Counted from the stretch's first letter, positions 25,587 to 35,836 are shown. The stretch: 64,000 nt of DNA from Calothrix sp. 336/3 (GCF_000734895.2 NZ_CP011382.1:4070700-4134699), one strand, 5' to 3'. Notes: generated by a model from the sequence alone, not told the origin. Numbers and translations: made by a program.

Positions 25587-26195
25587 TTACTGCTGTTGTC
25601 TGCCACGTAGGAAGACATAAACTTGGTTGAGATAACTTTCCCATGTGCTGGTAGTTAGAGACAAGGTTTGAGCGTTGGGGACAAAATCCTCTAGACGTAA
25701 ACCCCGTCTGGGAATATCTTCCGTGGGATTTTGCATTAAGTAGTAAGGGGTTCTGATATCAGATATAGCCGTACTGTTGGGCAATGCTGCTACTAGGGTA
25801 TCGTTAGCGGGAGCAAAAGTTGTGGGACTGGCAACTGGCGATCGCACGATGAAATAGGCAACAGCTGGTGTACTAGCTAACAACAGGATAGTTAATGCCC
25901 AACCCATAAGATATCCTCCGGGTTTCCCAATTCCCCCATCCTTAATTTTTTGCGCTGCCACAATCATTAAGAGTACGGAAGCACCCAGAGGTTTGAGGGG
26001 AAAGGAAATGACTCGCCATAGGGAGGCGATCGCTGGTTCACTGGGATTTACAAAGGATAGTAAGACAACTACTATCAGCACCACTAAAACCAGTCTTCCG
26101 ACAAAGGAACCAGAAGGATAAAATCTCTGGAATAAGCTGAACACAATTGCGCCTAAGAGTAGCCACAGTAGCACTCGGCTCAGAAGTAAAAACAT
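25587..26195 (-). CDS. membrane protein resembling a YdcF-type protein without its core domain
   Basis: The 202 residues start with three to four hydrophobic helices (LLSRVLLWLLLGAIVF, LVLVVLIVVVLLSFV, the LKPLGASVLLMIV region, and ALTILLLASTPAVAYF). A short polar region follows, and the tail RLEDFVPNAQTLSLTTSTWESYLNQVYVFLRGR. The helical start and the tail both resemble the ends of cyanobacterial YdcF/DUF218 proteins, in which about 150 residues of catalytic domain lie between. That middle part is missing here. This is recollection of family shape and was not aligned. No role can be assigned. Confidence 0.6.
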   Translation of the reverse strand: MFLLLSRVLLWLLLGAIVFSLFQRFYPSGSFVGRLVLVVLIVVVLLSFVNPSEPAIASLWRVISFPLKPLGASVLLMIVAAQKIKDGGIGKPGGYLMGWALTILLLASTPAVAYFIVRSPVASPTTFAPANDTLVAALPNSTAISDIRTPYYLMQNPTEDIPRRGLRLEDFVPNAQTLSLTTSTWESYLNQVYVFLRGRQQQ

Positions 26196-26700
26196 AGATT
26201 AACTCTCAAATCTGTTTTGCAATCGAGAACTGAAAAATTTGGTCAGCCTAGAGGTTTTGGGCAGTTGAGTTATTTATATACCATCAAGTTGCCATATTCC
26301 CAAAGCCTGTAACTTTAGGTAAATTAACTTTTTACAAAAGTCAAAGAAGATACTAAGGAGTCAGTGGTGTCAAAAATACCTGATAAAGATAAGTTTTGCT
26401 GATTCCTTGCCCCCTTCCTTTGATAGGAAGGAAAAACTCCGAATGGAATATTCTTTCCTTGCTATCTCTGGCAACCCTCACTTCTGTAAGAGTCTCTGAT
26501 GGCAATTAACTTGTGGTCAAATTGTAGTTATACATTTTTTTGACTTCAAACACCTCACACCCTACACATAAAGACTACCGTCGTAGTGATTTTAGAGCAA
26601 TTTTTCATGATTGGCTCCAGTATTCGTAAATTTCCAGATCAGTACCGAGTAGCGAGTAAATTAAATTAATTTAGTAGTTGTCCAAATTCAAGGAAAATCT
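26196..26700. other. divergent intergenic region before galE
   Basis: This 505-base region between divergent genes has no ORF or RNA I can support. A CCTTCC/GGAAGG stem lies near 26413-26431. Promoters for galE and for the membrane protein gene should be here. Confidence 0.35.
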
Positions 26701-27699
26701 ATGACACCGCAAAAACCCACCATCCTGGTGACAGGGGGAGCAGGTTACATTGGTTCCCATACGGTGCTTGCCCTCAAACAAGCGGGTTATGAGGTGGTAA
26801 TTCTCGATAACTTAGTTTACGGACATCGAGATATCGTTGAGGATGTCTTAAAGGTGGAATTGGTAGTAGGAGATACCAACGATCGCCCTCTGTTGGATAA
26901 ATTATTTGCTACCCGTGACATTGCGGCTGTGATGCATTTTTCTGCCTATGCTTATGTGGGTGAATCGGTAACCGAACCTGCTAAGTACTACCGCAATAAT
27001 GTCATCGGTACTCTAACTCTGTTAGAAGCGATGTTGGCTGCAAATATTAAAAAATTCGTCTTTTCCTCTACCTGTGCTACCTATGGAGTTCCGGAAGTGG
27101 TGCCGATTCCTGAAAATCACTCCCAAAACCCCATTAATCCCTACGGTGCCACCAAGTTAATGGTAGAGCGCATTCTCTCGGATTTTTCCACTGCCTATGA
27201 TTTTCGTTCTGTGCGCTTCCGTTATTTTAATGCTGCGGGGGCTGATCCCAACGGTTTGCTGGGAGAAGATCATCAACCGGAAACTCACCTGATTCCCTTG
27301 GTATTAATGGCAGCTTTGGGTAAACGAGACTCTATTTCTGTGTTTGGTACAGATTATCCAACTGCCGATGGTACTTGTATTCGTGACTACATCCATGTCA
27401 GTGATTTAGCTATGGCGCACGTTTTGGGGTTGGAATATTTACTCCAAGGGGGAGAAAGTGAGGTATTTAATTTAGGTAATGGTAGTGGTTTTTCTGTGAA
27501 GGAAGTAATTGAAGCAGCAGAGTCTGTGACAGGGAAGAAAATTCCGGTTGTGGAGTGCGATCGCCGTGCAGGTGATCCCCCAGCGTTAATTGGTAGCGGT
27601 GAGAAAGCGAGAAAAATTCTGGGTTGGCAACCACAGTATCCAGGGTTACAAGATATTGTCACCCATGCTTGGCAGTGGCATCAAAAACGACACCAGTAA
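26701..27699 (+). CDS. galE: UDP-glucose 4-epimerase
   Basis: The 332-residue protein is an extended short-chain dehydrogenase. It has the NAD motif TGGAGYIGSH at 11-20, the catalytic Ser123 in FSST, Tyr148 and Lys152 in NPYGATK, and the C-terminal RRAGDPP typical of GalE. It interconverts UDP-glucose and UDP-galactose, feeding galactolipid and polysaccharide synthesis. It could supply the polysaccharide locus at 53-64 kb, though not linked to it. It is convergent with the gene at 27725. Confidence 0.94.
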   Translation: MTPQKPTILVTGGAGYIGSHTVLALKQAGYEVVILDNLVYGHRDIVEDVLKVELVVGDTNDRPLLDKLFATRDIAAVMHFSAYAYVGESVTEPAKYYRNNVIGTLTLLEAMLAANIKKFVFSSTCATYGVPEVVPIPENHSQNPINPYGATKLMVERILSDFSTAYDFRSVRFRYFNAAGADPNGLLGEDHQPETHLIPLVLMAALGKRDSISVFGTDYPTADGTCIRDYIHVSDLAMAHVLGLEYLLQGGESEVFNLGNGSGFSVKEVIEAAESVTGKKIPVVECDRRAGDPPALIGSGEKARKILGWQPQYPGLQDIVTHAWQWHQKRHQ

Positions 27700-27724
27700 G
27701 AGGGAGAAAGGTTTTCTCGCAAGT

Positions 27725-28348
27725 TTAGCGACTATCTATATCTCCTTGATCAGTCTGTTTTCGTCGTAAAGCCACAAAAATGATACCGGAGATGGAAAAT
27801 AAAGGGATGGCGATCGCCCATACAGGAAAAGTCCATCCCTGATTTTCTTCAACTTGGGTATTGCTATTTTCTAGTACTTGCGTTGTGTCAGAGGATGGGG
27901 AAGATGTGCCGGTTGCTACAGTCACATTAAACTTTAAATTAAAGGGTTTGAAGCTATTATTCTGTTTTGCTTTACCCTGTAGCTGTAGCTGATAGCTTCC
28001 TGGTTTGGGAAATGTAATTTCTGCACCGGGAATTCCGCGAAAACGTTCAGCTTTAATTGGTTTTAAATTAGGTTCTAAAAGTGCTGGCTCTCCCTTGACA
28101 TAGGGTTGAGCATAGACAAGTAATTGACAATTACACTCTGACAAAGAAATGACTTTTCCCCCCTTGCGTGTCAAAGCGAACCAAGCGAGGCTGGCTTCAC
28201 CAGAGCGGGGTGTATCATTAGGTTCTATATGTAATGTTGCTCCCACATCACTTGTAATTTTAACTTGATGGGCAATGACTGGGGCAAGATGGTTGTATGA
28301 GAAAATAACAGCAGAAGTAAATATTAATATTTTTAAGTATTTATTCAC
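27725..28348 (-). CDS. membrane-anchored extracytoplasmic protein, unknown function
   Basis: The 207-residue protein has an N-terminal signal peptide (ending near VIAHQ) and a C-terminal membrane helix (WAIAIPLFSISGIIFVAL) followed by RRKQ. It is thus a type I membrane protein with its body in the periplasm. The body includes a beta-sandwich-like region (TSDVGATLHIEPND, ASLAWFALTRKGGK, PGAEITFPKPGSYQLQLQGKA) resembling periplasmic YtkA-like or FixH domains. The SECNC pair of cysteines could form a disulfide or bind metal. Role unknown. Confidence 0.72.
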   Translation of the reverse strand: MNKYLKILIFTSAVIFSYNHLAPVIAHQVKITSDVGATLHIEPNDTPRSGEASLAWFALTRKGGKVISLSECNCQLLVYAQPYVKGEPALLEPNLKPIKAERFRGIPGAEITFPKPGSYQLQLQGKAKQNNSFKPFNLKFNVTVATGTSSPSSDTTQVLENSNTQVEENQGWTFPVWAIAIPLFSISGIIFVALRRKQTDQGDIDSR

Positions 28349-28386
28349 AATTAATTCTGGCGATCGCCTGATGATACATTTACGAG

Positions 28387-28435
28387 TAATGGGTAATGAG
28401 TGATGAGTAATGGGTAATGGGTAATGGGTAATGAA
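28387..28435. repeat. short tandem heptamer repeat (TAATGGG type)
   Basis: Seven consecutive heptamers of the TAATGGG family (variants TAATGAG, TGATGAG, TAATGAA) lie just upstream of the gene at 27725. Such short tandemly repeated heptamers are characteristic of filamentous cyanobacteria; related arrays are at 42844 and 48597. Confidence 0.9.
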
Positions 28436-28578
28436 TTAAACCTTGACATCCTGATGGAATAAGAGTAACTTCTAATTCACATCAAGCGTAATTCGTAATA
28501 ATTAATTACCCACTGTGACAATGGGTTACTAATCAAATATTCAGCAGCAAAGTCTCAAATCCCTACGAATTAGATACT

Positions 28579-31134
28579 CTATTTGGGAGAACTACAATTG
28601 ACAAGCTGTGTTAAACCCTCCAACCACTTAGGAATTGGTGCATTGTCTACTTCCGCAGCTGCAATATACCTGAGTAATGGTTCCTGCTTTGACTTTAACA
28701 ACTCTTGTAAACTATCAACAATTTCCTTTAATGCACGGGAAAAGGATAATTTGACTTGCTGCGTTAATTGACTGACGTATTGTACTAAATGCAAGCTAGC
28801 TGTAGCGGTAATTTCATCTCGCAAACGCAGTACAGTTATTTGATGGTTAAATGGACGGGGAGGAACAGGAAATTTCTTGTCTGGACTCCAGTCAAAAATT
28901 TGACCATTGGGATGTCTCTCATCTTTTCTAGCTAAGGGGAATAGGGCTTTTGCATTCATCGGATTAGTATTTACCGATAATCCACTATGTTCAATAACTA
29001 ACTTTTGCCACTTAGTACTTGGTTCCACTGCTCGTAGTAAATTGCGGAAGTGTCGCAACTGAGGTTTTCCGAAATTCTCTTGAATTTGTGCCTCGATTTG
29101 GGGAACAATCATTTCTGTTACCTGTTGCCGTTCCTTAGCCACTTCATTACTTAGCTTCTGGAATAAATCGGTGACAGCTTCTGTTGTCCGTGTATGGGCA
29201 AACTCTTGCATTTCCGAGATGGTTTGAATGTAAGCAGAGTAAAAATCATCACTACAGCTAGGGATTGTGTCTTCTACTTCCTCATCCCCAAAAAAACTCT
29301 CACTTCTAGTTAAAGAAATCGTACCGTTTTTAGTTCTATCTAATAGTAATGTCCATTCACTCCAATCAAAGAATATTTTATGGGTGAGTTCATCTTTGAC
29401 AACTTCACTCACTGCTAAATTATGACGATTTTTGAGGATGGGTTGTTTGTCTAAATCGTCTTGAAATCGTCGGTAGGTATCAACTAAGTTTTCGATTCCT
29501 TCTCGCAGGTTGAGGAAGGCGGGATTTTCGATAACGGGGATATAATTAGGAATATCAGTTAGTAAAATTTTTAACTCTTGTTGTGCTTTCTCTAATTGGG
29601 ATGCAGCAGTTTGAGTATCGGCAATTAATTGTTTTAATCCATGTTGGGCGACATGATTCTTGAGTAAGGCTCGTAATCTATTAATACCTCCATCTTCAGC
29701 AAAATCACTGAGTTGTTTTTTTAAACTACTAGCAGCTGGCAACATTTGACTGAGCTGTAACCATTTTTCTCTAGTTGCGACTTCTGGAGATTGTAGGGGA
29801 ATTGCCAATTCTGGGAGAAATTCCGGGGAGGATACTTTCACAAAGGAGTCTAACTCATTGAGTTTGCTTAAACCATGGAGTTGGGAGAGTAAGACAATAT
29901 TTTTTTTCTCGGTGGTTAAATTGCTGGCGCTGGCTATGGTAAGTTGCAATATACCGAGATTTTCTAGAACTGTTTCCTCGGAAAGTAGGGGTTCATCTAA
30001 TAATTCCTCAAGGTTGCGTTGATCGCTCAAAGATAATGGTAACTGGTTAAAGCGTCCGACACCGACAATGATTCTATCCCGTAAATCTTGTCCTTTGTCT
30101 TTTTCTAACATCGTACGAATTTTACTGGCGATCGCACCTCCGGGGTATCTACCGTTTAATAATAAGAGTAAAGTCTGGACATCCTGTAATTCTCTCAGAG
30201 ACAGGTAAGCATCTCTTACCCCGGAATCCGCAGCACCTAAACCGGGAAAATCTAAGAGAATAAACTCATTTGTTCCCTGTAAACCCGATAAATCCCAAAT
30301 TTCCTTGCTCACTTCCACAGTGATGTCAATCCGACTAATCAGGGAAAAACTATTTTGTAAATCCTTTGCGGAGGGTTGTTCATAACTTTCCCAGGGTTTG
30401 GGATTTCCCGGTAACTTGTCAAAATTCAGTTCTAAAATATTCATCGGGGGTTCTGCCAACCGTAACCCCTTTTTGGCGGTATTCTGGTCGATGTGATAAC
30501 TGCGATCGCAAATATTTTCACCGTAAACATGGTAAGTTCTCAAGAGAATCACCAACTCTCGTAGCAAACTACGCAATTCTAAACTTTGCGTCTGTTGCCA
30601 AACCTGCTCACACCATTTACCAATACCCTTAATATCAACAGTTCCTTTCGGAGATAAATCTGGTAAATTTTCTAATAGAGAACTCGATATTTTGGCAGCG
30701 ATCGCTCTGACTTCGACTTCCTGCAACATAAACCGCAAACATTCCCTGACACCAGAATGGGAGAGAAAATTTACAGTAAAGTCACTAATATTGGTTGTTT
30801 TTAATTCTGCTTGCTGTTGCAAATGAATTGCAGTCACATTTCCCGTTGTGGGAGTTTCACTGACAGGTAAGGCATCTGCAAAACCAATTAAACTACCAAT
30901 CAGCAGAGTCTTACCACTACTAAATTCTCCCATAATACCGATTTTTACTGGAGAAGTGGCAAGTTCCACGGTACGTTTTGCTGCTTGCTGCACCTTTTGC
31001 ATGGTTTCATCCAGACTTTGGGGAATCCAACTTTCCTGAGGTGGAGGGTTTTGGGCAATTAATTCCCAAGTTTGCAGTACAGATTCTCCGTATTTTTGAT
31101 ACTTAACCAAGTCTTCAACTGCAATATTTGACAT
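28579..31134 (-). CDS. large dynamin-like GTPase
   Basis: The 851-residue protein has a dynamin-family GTPase domain. The P-loop GEFSSGKT is at 69-76, the G2 threonine in SETPTTGNVT at about 93-101, and the G3 motif DFPGLGAADSG at about 290. Helical stalk-like sequence with several coiled-coil stretches follows, ending near residue 850. Bacterial dynamin-like proteins remodel or protect membranes and are common in cyanobacteria. No transmembrane paddle is obvious; a hydrophobic or amphipathic tip cannot be fixed by eye. The single gene is unlike bacterial LeoABC or DynAB pairs. Confidence 0.85.
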   Translation of the reverse strand: MSNIAVEDLVKYQKYGESVLQTWELIAQNPPPQESWIPQSLDETMQKVQQAAKRTVELATSPVKIGIMGEFSSGKTLLIGSLIGFADALPVSETPTTGNVTAIHLQQQAELKTTNISDFTVNFLSHSGVRECLRFMLQEVEVRAIAAKISSSLLENLPDLSPKGTVDIKGIGKWCEQVWQQTQSLELRSLLRELVILLRTYHVYGENICDRSYHIDQNTAKKGLRLAEPPMNILELNFDKLPGNPKPWESYEQPSAKDLQNSFSLISRIDITVEVSKEIWDLSGLQGTNEFILLDFPGLGAADSGVRDAYLSLRELQDVQTLLLLLNGRYPGGAIASKIRTMLEKDKGQDLRDRIIVGVGRFNQLPLSLSDQRNLEELLDEPLLSEETVLENLGILQLTIASASNLTTEKKNIVLLSQLHGLSKLNELDSFVKVSSPEFLPELAIPLQSPEVATREKWLQLSQMLPAASSLKKQLSDFAEDGGINRLRALLKNHVAQHGLKQLIADTQTAASQLEKAQQELKILLTDIPNYIPVIENPAFLNLREGIENLVDTYRRFQDDLDKQPILKNRHNLAVSEVVKDELTHKIFFDWSEWTLLLDRTKNGTISLTRSESFFGDEEVEDTIPSCSDDFYSAYIQTISEMQEFAHTRTTEAVTDLFQKLSNEVAKERQQVTEMIVPQIEAQIQENFGKPQLRHFRNLLRAVEPSTKWQKLVIEHSGLSVNTNPMNAKALFPLARKDERHPNGQIFDWSPDKKFPVPPRPFNHQITVLRLRDEITATASLHLVQYVSQLTQQVKLSFSRALKEIVDSLQELLKSKQEPLLRYIAAAEVDNAPIPKWLEGLTQLVNCSSPK

Positions 31135-31537
31135 CTCAATCCCCTCAGAATATCCCCAAATGATTGCTATTTAGTAGTTCATGTCATGAATTGTGGTAGT
31201 TTACTGCGGTTAGGAAAAGCCGTTTCCTGAAATTTCGGGAGCAAGACGCTTCTACTACACATTTTTTACATATCACAACTTATGACATAAACCACTACCA
31301 CAAAAGCAAAAAATTATTACGAATCGAATTATTCTGATGGCTTGACAAAACAACCAGAAATTTGGATTTTTCTCAAAAAGAGTATATTTTACGACTCTAT
31401 ATTTCCTAATTATATATCTTATGACTCATTACTCATTCCCTATTCCTCATCAGTGAATAGCTCACACTCCCCCTTCCCCTGTTTTTGGGAAAACGCTAGA
31501 CTGAGCAGATGTGGCATGATCAGAGTTATGGGGACTT
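31135..31537. other. divergent intergenic region, dynamin-like / YyaL-like genes
   Basis: This 400-base region between divergent genes contains no plausible gene (the 67-codon frame from 31342 has random composition). It should hold promoters for both genes. The sequence is AT-rich with no clear operator. Confidence 0.35.
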
Positions 31538-33598
31538 ATGACTAATCGTTTGGCAAATGCGAAAAGCCTTTACCTACGAAAACACGCAGAAAACCCGATA
31601 GATTGGTGGTACTGGTGTGATGAAGCTTTAGCAATTGCCAAAGCCACCGATAAACCGATATTTTTGTCAATTGGTTATTCCAGTTGTCATTGGTGTACGG
31701 TAATGGAAGGCGAAGCATTTTCTGATTTGGCGATCGCCGACTATATCAACAATAATTTTCTCCCTATCAAAGTAGACCGCGAAGAACGACCAGATATTGA
31801 TAGTATCTATATGCAAGCTTTGCAGATGATGACTGGTCAGGGTGGTTGGCCTTTGAATAGTTTTCTTTCTCCTGAGGATTTAGTGCCCTTTTATGCTGGT
31901 ACTTACTTCCCCGTTGACCCCCGTTACGGTCGTCCTGGATTTTTACAGGTGTTACAATCCCTACGTCGATATTACGATACCGAAAAAGATGATTTAAGGG
32001 AGCGCAAAGCGGTAATTTTAGAGTCGTTGTTAACTGGCGCTTTGTTACAGTCAGAGGGCGAAAAGACCGCAGAACAAGAATTATTTCGTAAAGGTTGGGA
32101 GACAAGTACGGGAATTATTCAGCCTAATAGTCGCGGAAATAGCTTTCCCATGATGCCCTATGCAGAACTAGCACTACGGGGTTTGAGGTTTCCTAAGACA
32201 CAGGAATCACGTTATAACGGTCAGGAAATTTGCCGACAACGGGGGCTAGATTTAGCTTTAGGAGGAATATATGACCATGTGGGAGGTGGTTTCCATCGCT
32301 ACACAGTTGACCATACGTGGACTGTACCCCACTTTGAAAAAATGCTCTACGATAATGGGCAAATTGTCGAGTATCTAGCAAATTTATGGAGTGCAGGGAT
32401 AGAAGTACCTGCGTTTGCAGAATCTGTTGCGGGTACTGTTGCTTGGTTAAAACGAGAAATGACAGCACCCCAGGGTTATTTTTACGCTGCTCAAGATGCG
32501 GATAGTTTCCTTTCTCCTACCGCAGGGGAACCGGAGGAGGGAGCTTTTTACGTTTGGAGTTATGATGAACTACAGGCGTTACTGTCACAGACCGAACTCA
32601 AGGAACTAGAACGGGAGTTTACTGTCACAGCTGGGGGGAATTTTGAAGGTAAGAATGTTTTACAACGCCGCAATTTTGATGAATTGAGTTCCACTGTCAA
32701 AAACAGTTTAGATAAATTATTTATGGCTCGCTATGGAGATAGTAGGATAAATATTACTACTTTTCCTCCAGCACAGGATAATCAAGAGGCAAAGTATAGT
32801 GATTGGCAAGGTAGAATCCCCGCCGTTACTGATACTAAGATGATAGTTGCCTGGAATAGTTTGATGATTTCCGGTTTAGCGCGAGCTTATAATGTTTTCC
32901 GTCAACCTGTGAGCTTAGAGTTAGCTCTAGGGGCAGCTAATTTTATTTTAGAAAATCAATTTGTCCATAAACGCTTACACCGATTGAATTATCAGGGAGA
33001 AGCAACGGTATTAGCACAGTCAGAAGATTATGCTTTTTTAATTAAAGCTCTCTTGGATATTTACAGTTGTTGCCCTGATCAGAAAAAATGGCTAGAAACT
33101 GCGATCGCTCTCCAAGATGAGTTTGATACATACCTCTGGAGCGTGGAACTAGGAGGATATTACAATACTGCTCAGGATGCCAGTCAAGATTTAATTATCA
33201 GGGAAAGAAGTTACCAAGATAATGCCACTCCCTCTGCTAACGGTGTGGCGATCGCCAACCTTGTGAGACTATCTTTGCACACAGATAATTTGGAATACTT
33301 AGATTTAGCAGAAAAAGCTCTCAAAGCTTTTAGAAGCGTTTTAGAACGCGCACCCCAAGCTTGCCCTAGTATATTTACTGCCCTAGATTGGTATCGTAAT
33401 TCAACACAAATTCGCACAACCACGGAAAAAATTCCGGAACTCAACTGTCAATATTTACCAAGTGTGGTGCTGACTCCCGTATCTGATTTACCCTCTGACA
33501 GTATCGCCCTAGTTTGCCAAGGAATGAAATGTTTGCCTGGAGCAACAAGTTGGGAAATGTTGTTACAACAAGTACAACAAAGTCAGGTGAGGGGATGA
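31538..33598 (+). CDS. YyaL/DUF255 thioredoxin-domain protein
   Basis: The 686-residue protein matches the YyaL/SPATA20 family. An N-terminal thioredoxin-like DUF255 domain carries a CHWC active site (Cys50, Cys53) and the nearby EERPDIDSIYMQALQMMTGQ. A long (alpha/alpha)6-barrel-like region follows, with DHVGGGFHRYTVD, PHFEKMLYDN and AAQDADSF. This is normal family length. Function is unsettled; the barrel suggests a glycoside-active or N-acyl-glucosamine epimerase relative. Its stop overlaps the start of mobA by 4 bases, so the two are co-transcribed. Confidence 0.92.
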   Translation: MTNRLANAKSLYLRKHAENPIDWWYWCDEALAIAKATDKPIFLSIGYSSCHWCTVMEGEAFSDLAIADYINNNFLPIKVDREERPDIDSIYMQALQMMTGQGGWPLNSFLSPEDLVPFYAGTYFPVDPRYGRPGFLQVLQSLRRYYDTEKDDLRERKAVILESLLTGALLQSEGEKTAEQELFRKGWETSTGIIQPNSRGNSFPMMPYAELALRGLRFPKTQESRYNGQEICRQRGLDLALGGIYDHVGGGFHRYTVDHTWTVPHFEKMLYDNGQIVEYLANLWSAGIEVPAFAESVAGTVAWLKREMTAPQGYFYAAQDADSFLSPTAGEPEEGAFYVWSYDELQALLSQTELKELEREFTVTAGGNFEGKNVLQRRNFDELSSTVKNSLDKLFMARYGDSRINITTFPPAQDNQEAKYSDWQGRIPAVTDTKMIVAWNSLMISGLARAYNVFRQPVSLELALGAANFILENQFVHKRLHRLNYQGEATVLAQSEDYAFLIKALLDIYSCCPDQKKWLETAIALQDEFDTYLWSVELGGYYNTAQDASQDLIIRERSYQDNATPSANGVAIANLVRLSLHTDNLEYLDLAEKALKAFRSVLERAPQACPSIFTALDWYRNSTQIRTTTEKIPELNCQYLPSVVLTPVSDLPSDSIALVCQGMKCLPGATSWEMLLQQVQQSQVRG

Positions 33599-34185
33599 TA
33601 ACCATCACAGCAATCATTTTAGCTGGGGGAAGCAGCTCACGTATGGGTAGGGATAAAGCACTGATACCCATCCATGGAGTCACCCTTCTAGAAAGAGTAT
33701 GCGCTGTTGCTGCTAGTTGTACCGAAAAAGTATATATCATTACTCCTTGGCAAGAACGTTATCAACATTTATCCTTACCAAAATCTGAATTTATCCCAGA
33801 ATTAGCAACCCAAGAGACTAAAACACCCCTAACAGCTTTTGCCCAGGGGCTAACCCTCGTGACTACTGAATGGGTATTATTATTAGCATGCGATTTACCA
33901 AAATTACAGTTAGATATTCTGCAACGATGGATAGTTGAAATAGAACAAGTAGAAAAGACACAGATGGCAGCTCTAGTACCCCATGAAAAAGGATGGGAAC
34001 CCCTATGTGGATTTTACCGTGGCGATTGTCTGCCTAGCTTGCAGAAATATATTAAACAGGGAGGTAAATCTTTCCAATCCTGGCTCAAGGAACAGGTTAT
34101 TTACCCACTACCTCGGATAGATGCGGAAATGTTGTTTAATTGCAATACTCCTCAACAAATAGCAGATATTTCTGAGATGAGGTGA
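33595..34185 (+). CDS. mobA: molybdenum cofactor guanylyltransferase
   Basis: The 196-residue protein begins TITAIILAGGSSSRMGRDKAL, the nucleotidyltransferase signature. It has LLACDLPKLQ, with the metal Asp of the CDLP motif, and LVPHEKGWEPLCGFYR, typical of MobA. MobA adds GMP to molybdopterin for molybdenum enzymes such as nitrate reductase. The ATG at 33595 is chosen because it overlaps the YyaL stop (ATGA) and follows a ribosome site (AGGTGAGGGG). A frame open to 33514 is not conserved. Confidence 0.9.
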   Translation: MITITAIILAGGSSSRMGRDKALIPIHGVTLLERVCAVAASCTEKVYIITPWQERYQHLSLPKSEFIPELATQETKTPLTAFAQGLTLVTTEWVLLLACDLPKLQLDILQRWIVEIEQVEKTQMAALVPHEKGWEPLCGFYRGDCLPSLQKYIKQGGKSFQSWLKEQVIYPLPRIDAEMLFNCNTPQQIADISEMR

Positions 34186-35836
34186 ATCTTGCCAATTTTG
34201 CCAATGGAGAAAGCATTACGCAACCATATTAACATTTTTTGTCACCATAATGTCTATCCGACCAATCAGTTATCTTACTGGCTCAATCTAGATAATATTA
34301 ATTCCCTTTAGTAGTACCGTACCAAACCATATTTTTTGATTGGAGTTATTTGTTGTCACGAATCACAGACAACTATATATTTATCTTTTTTCTCAATCAG
34401 GGTTTGACTATCTGAAGATAAAGCTTTTTATCTAATTTTTCATTAGGTATAATAATTTTATTTTCTCCAGTAGATAGTTAAATTTTACACTTAATTATTG
34501 GTGACAAACGTCAGATATATCATATTCTCTCAATCGATGTATAGTACTTTTTGTTACAAAATTTTATTGCGTGATTAAAAATTAACATAATATGAATACT
34601 TGCTTTTAAGCTCAAGTATCTATCAAGTAGCTGCTTGAATAGATAGAGGAATTGCAAATTATATACATATAGTCTTTGCCGGATTTATCTTGCCTCTAAA
34701 TGGTGTAATCGACTCTCTGCAAAGTCTTCTGGCTGTGGATAATTTATCCTATGTCTATAGGAAGATTGAGAATATATGTCATCACCCTCCAAAAGACTAT
34801 CAGCATTTGTCATCACAGAAGTCAGTCACATATATTTATTCAGATGTATAGAATTTTAAAAGTTTCTACTTACATGCGAAAAACCACTGACACTGATAAC
34901 TGCCATAGTAATAGGGCAGAAAAAATACTATTATTTTTCATAATACCCATTGCTTTCATTGCTATTTTGGGTAATACTACTGAAGTGTTTCCCATCATCC
35001 TAGAGCAAATCAACGTTACAGCAACGCAGATACTTGTAAAAATCTGTTGAGAGTGACTTTATTTTCCAGGCTGATAATGATATTTTTGACTCACTGCAAT
35101 TATGCCATTGAGATTTTGTTGATACTGTCACAGGTATCTTTGGAATAATTGATTATAGGCTGGTTTAGATAGATATAGTTAATATCTATATCTTTCTATC
35201 TATTTGTGTGCAAATGTGACATCTACTGCATAGCTCAATGGTTATTTGATTAACGTTTTTCTAAACAACAGCAAGTTTTGGGGGTGTTGTTGTCATACCA
35301 GAGAACGTTTACTTGAATATCCGCTTAAATTGAGAATGCCAATTCGTAAACAGCCGATTCGGGGTAAATGCAAAAATAGTTAAGTAAAACAAAGCATTCT
35401 GTTTTTTGGGAAATGCTCTTTGTTTTCATAGCTAGCTTTCAACTAAGAAGTTGGTCGCATATTTGTGTGACTCAATATGGTTGGTATTATATACCTTCCC
35501 ATAGTGTGATTAAGGCTCTGTATCCTAGTGATATAGGCTATTTCGCCATTTCTGAAAATGTTGCCATCTATCGTTTATTAAGAGAATCATTGAGTTTATT
35601 TTTACTTTTTCCGACATCTGGTATGATACTTTGTAACAAAAGAGAAGTTAATTAAGTATCCAGTAAACGATATTGTGAAAAGTTACAAACTGTATCCCAA
35701 ACTATATCGCTTTAAAAGCTACCGATGATACAAAAGCCACTGTATCCAAACATTTAATAATCACTAGAAAACCTAAGGTTTTTATATAGAAACCTGAATT
35801 TTGAAATCACCTCTGCTGTTAAGTTGATGCCTAGAA
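34186..35836. other. 1.65-kb gene-poor region before the surface-protein cluster
   Basis: The base composition is strongly AT-rich and frames are short. I can support only one weak candidate, a 58-residue membrane peptide at 34874. A frame of 80 codons at 35413 is of random composition. A stem AAAGCATT/AATGCT near 35390-35427, with T-rich sequence after it, may be a terminator or small-RNA element. Regulatory signals for the surface genes from 35837 probably lie in the last few hundred bases. Confidence 0.5.
34874..35050 (+). CDS. possible 58-residue membrane peptide
   Basis: From the ATG at 34874 the peptide has a charged N-terminus (RKTTDTDNCHSNRAEK) and one hydrophobic helix (ILLFFIIPIAFIAILG), then TTEVFPIILEQINVTATQI. 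One clean transmembrane segment preceded by charge suggests a real small protein, but no ribosome site or family is seen and the region is otherwise non-coding. Confidence 0.3.
   Translation: MRKTTDTDNCHSNRAEKILLFFIIPIAFIAILGNTTEVFPIILEQINVTATQILVKIC

Noticed and set aside
28387..28435. Heptamer array taken for a CRISPR or iteron
   Set aside because: Direct heptamers without spacers; matches the known cyanobacterial short tandem repeat type.
31342..31545. 67-codon frame upstream of the YyaL-like gene
   Set aside because: Random composition, and it runs into the start of the real gene in another frame.
35413..35655. 80-codon frame before the surface cluster
   Set aside because: Composition and motifs look random, with no ribosome site or family feature.
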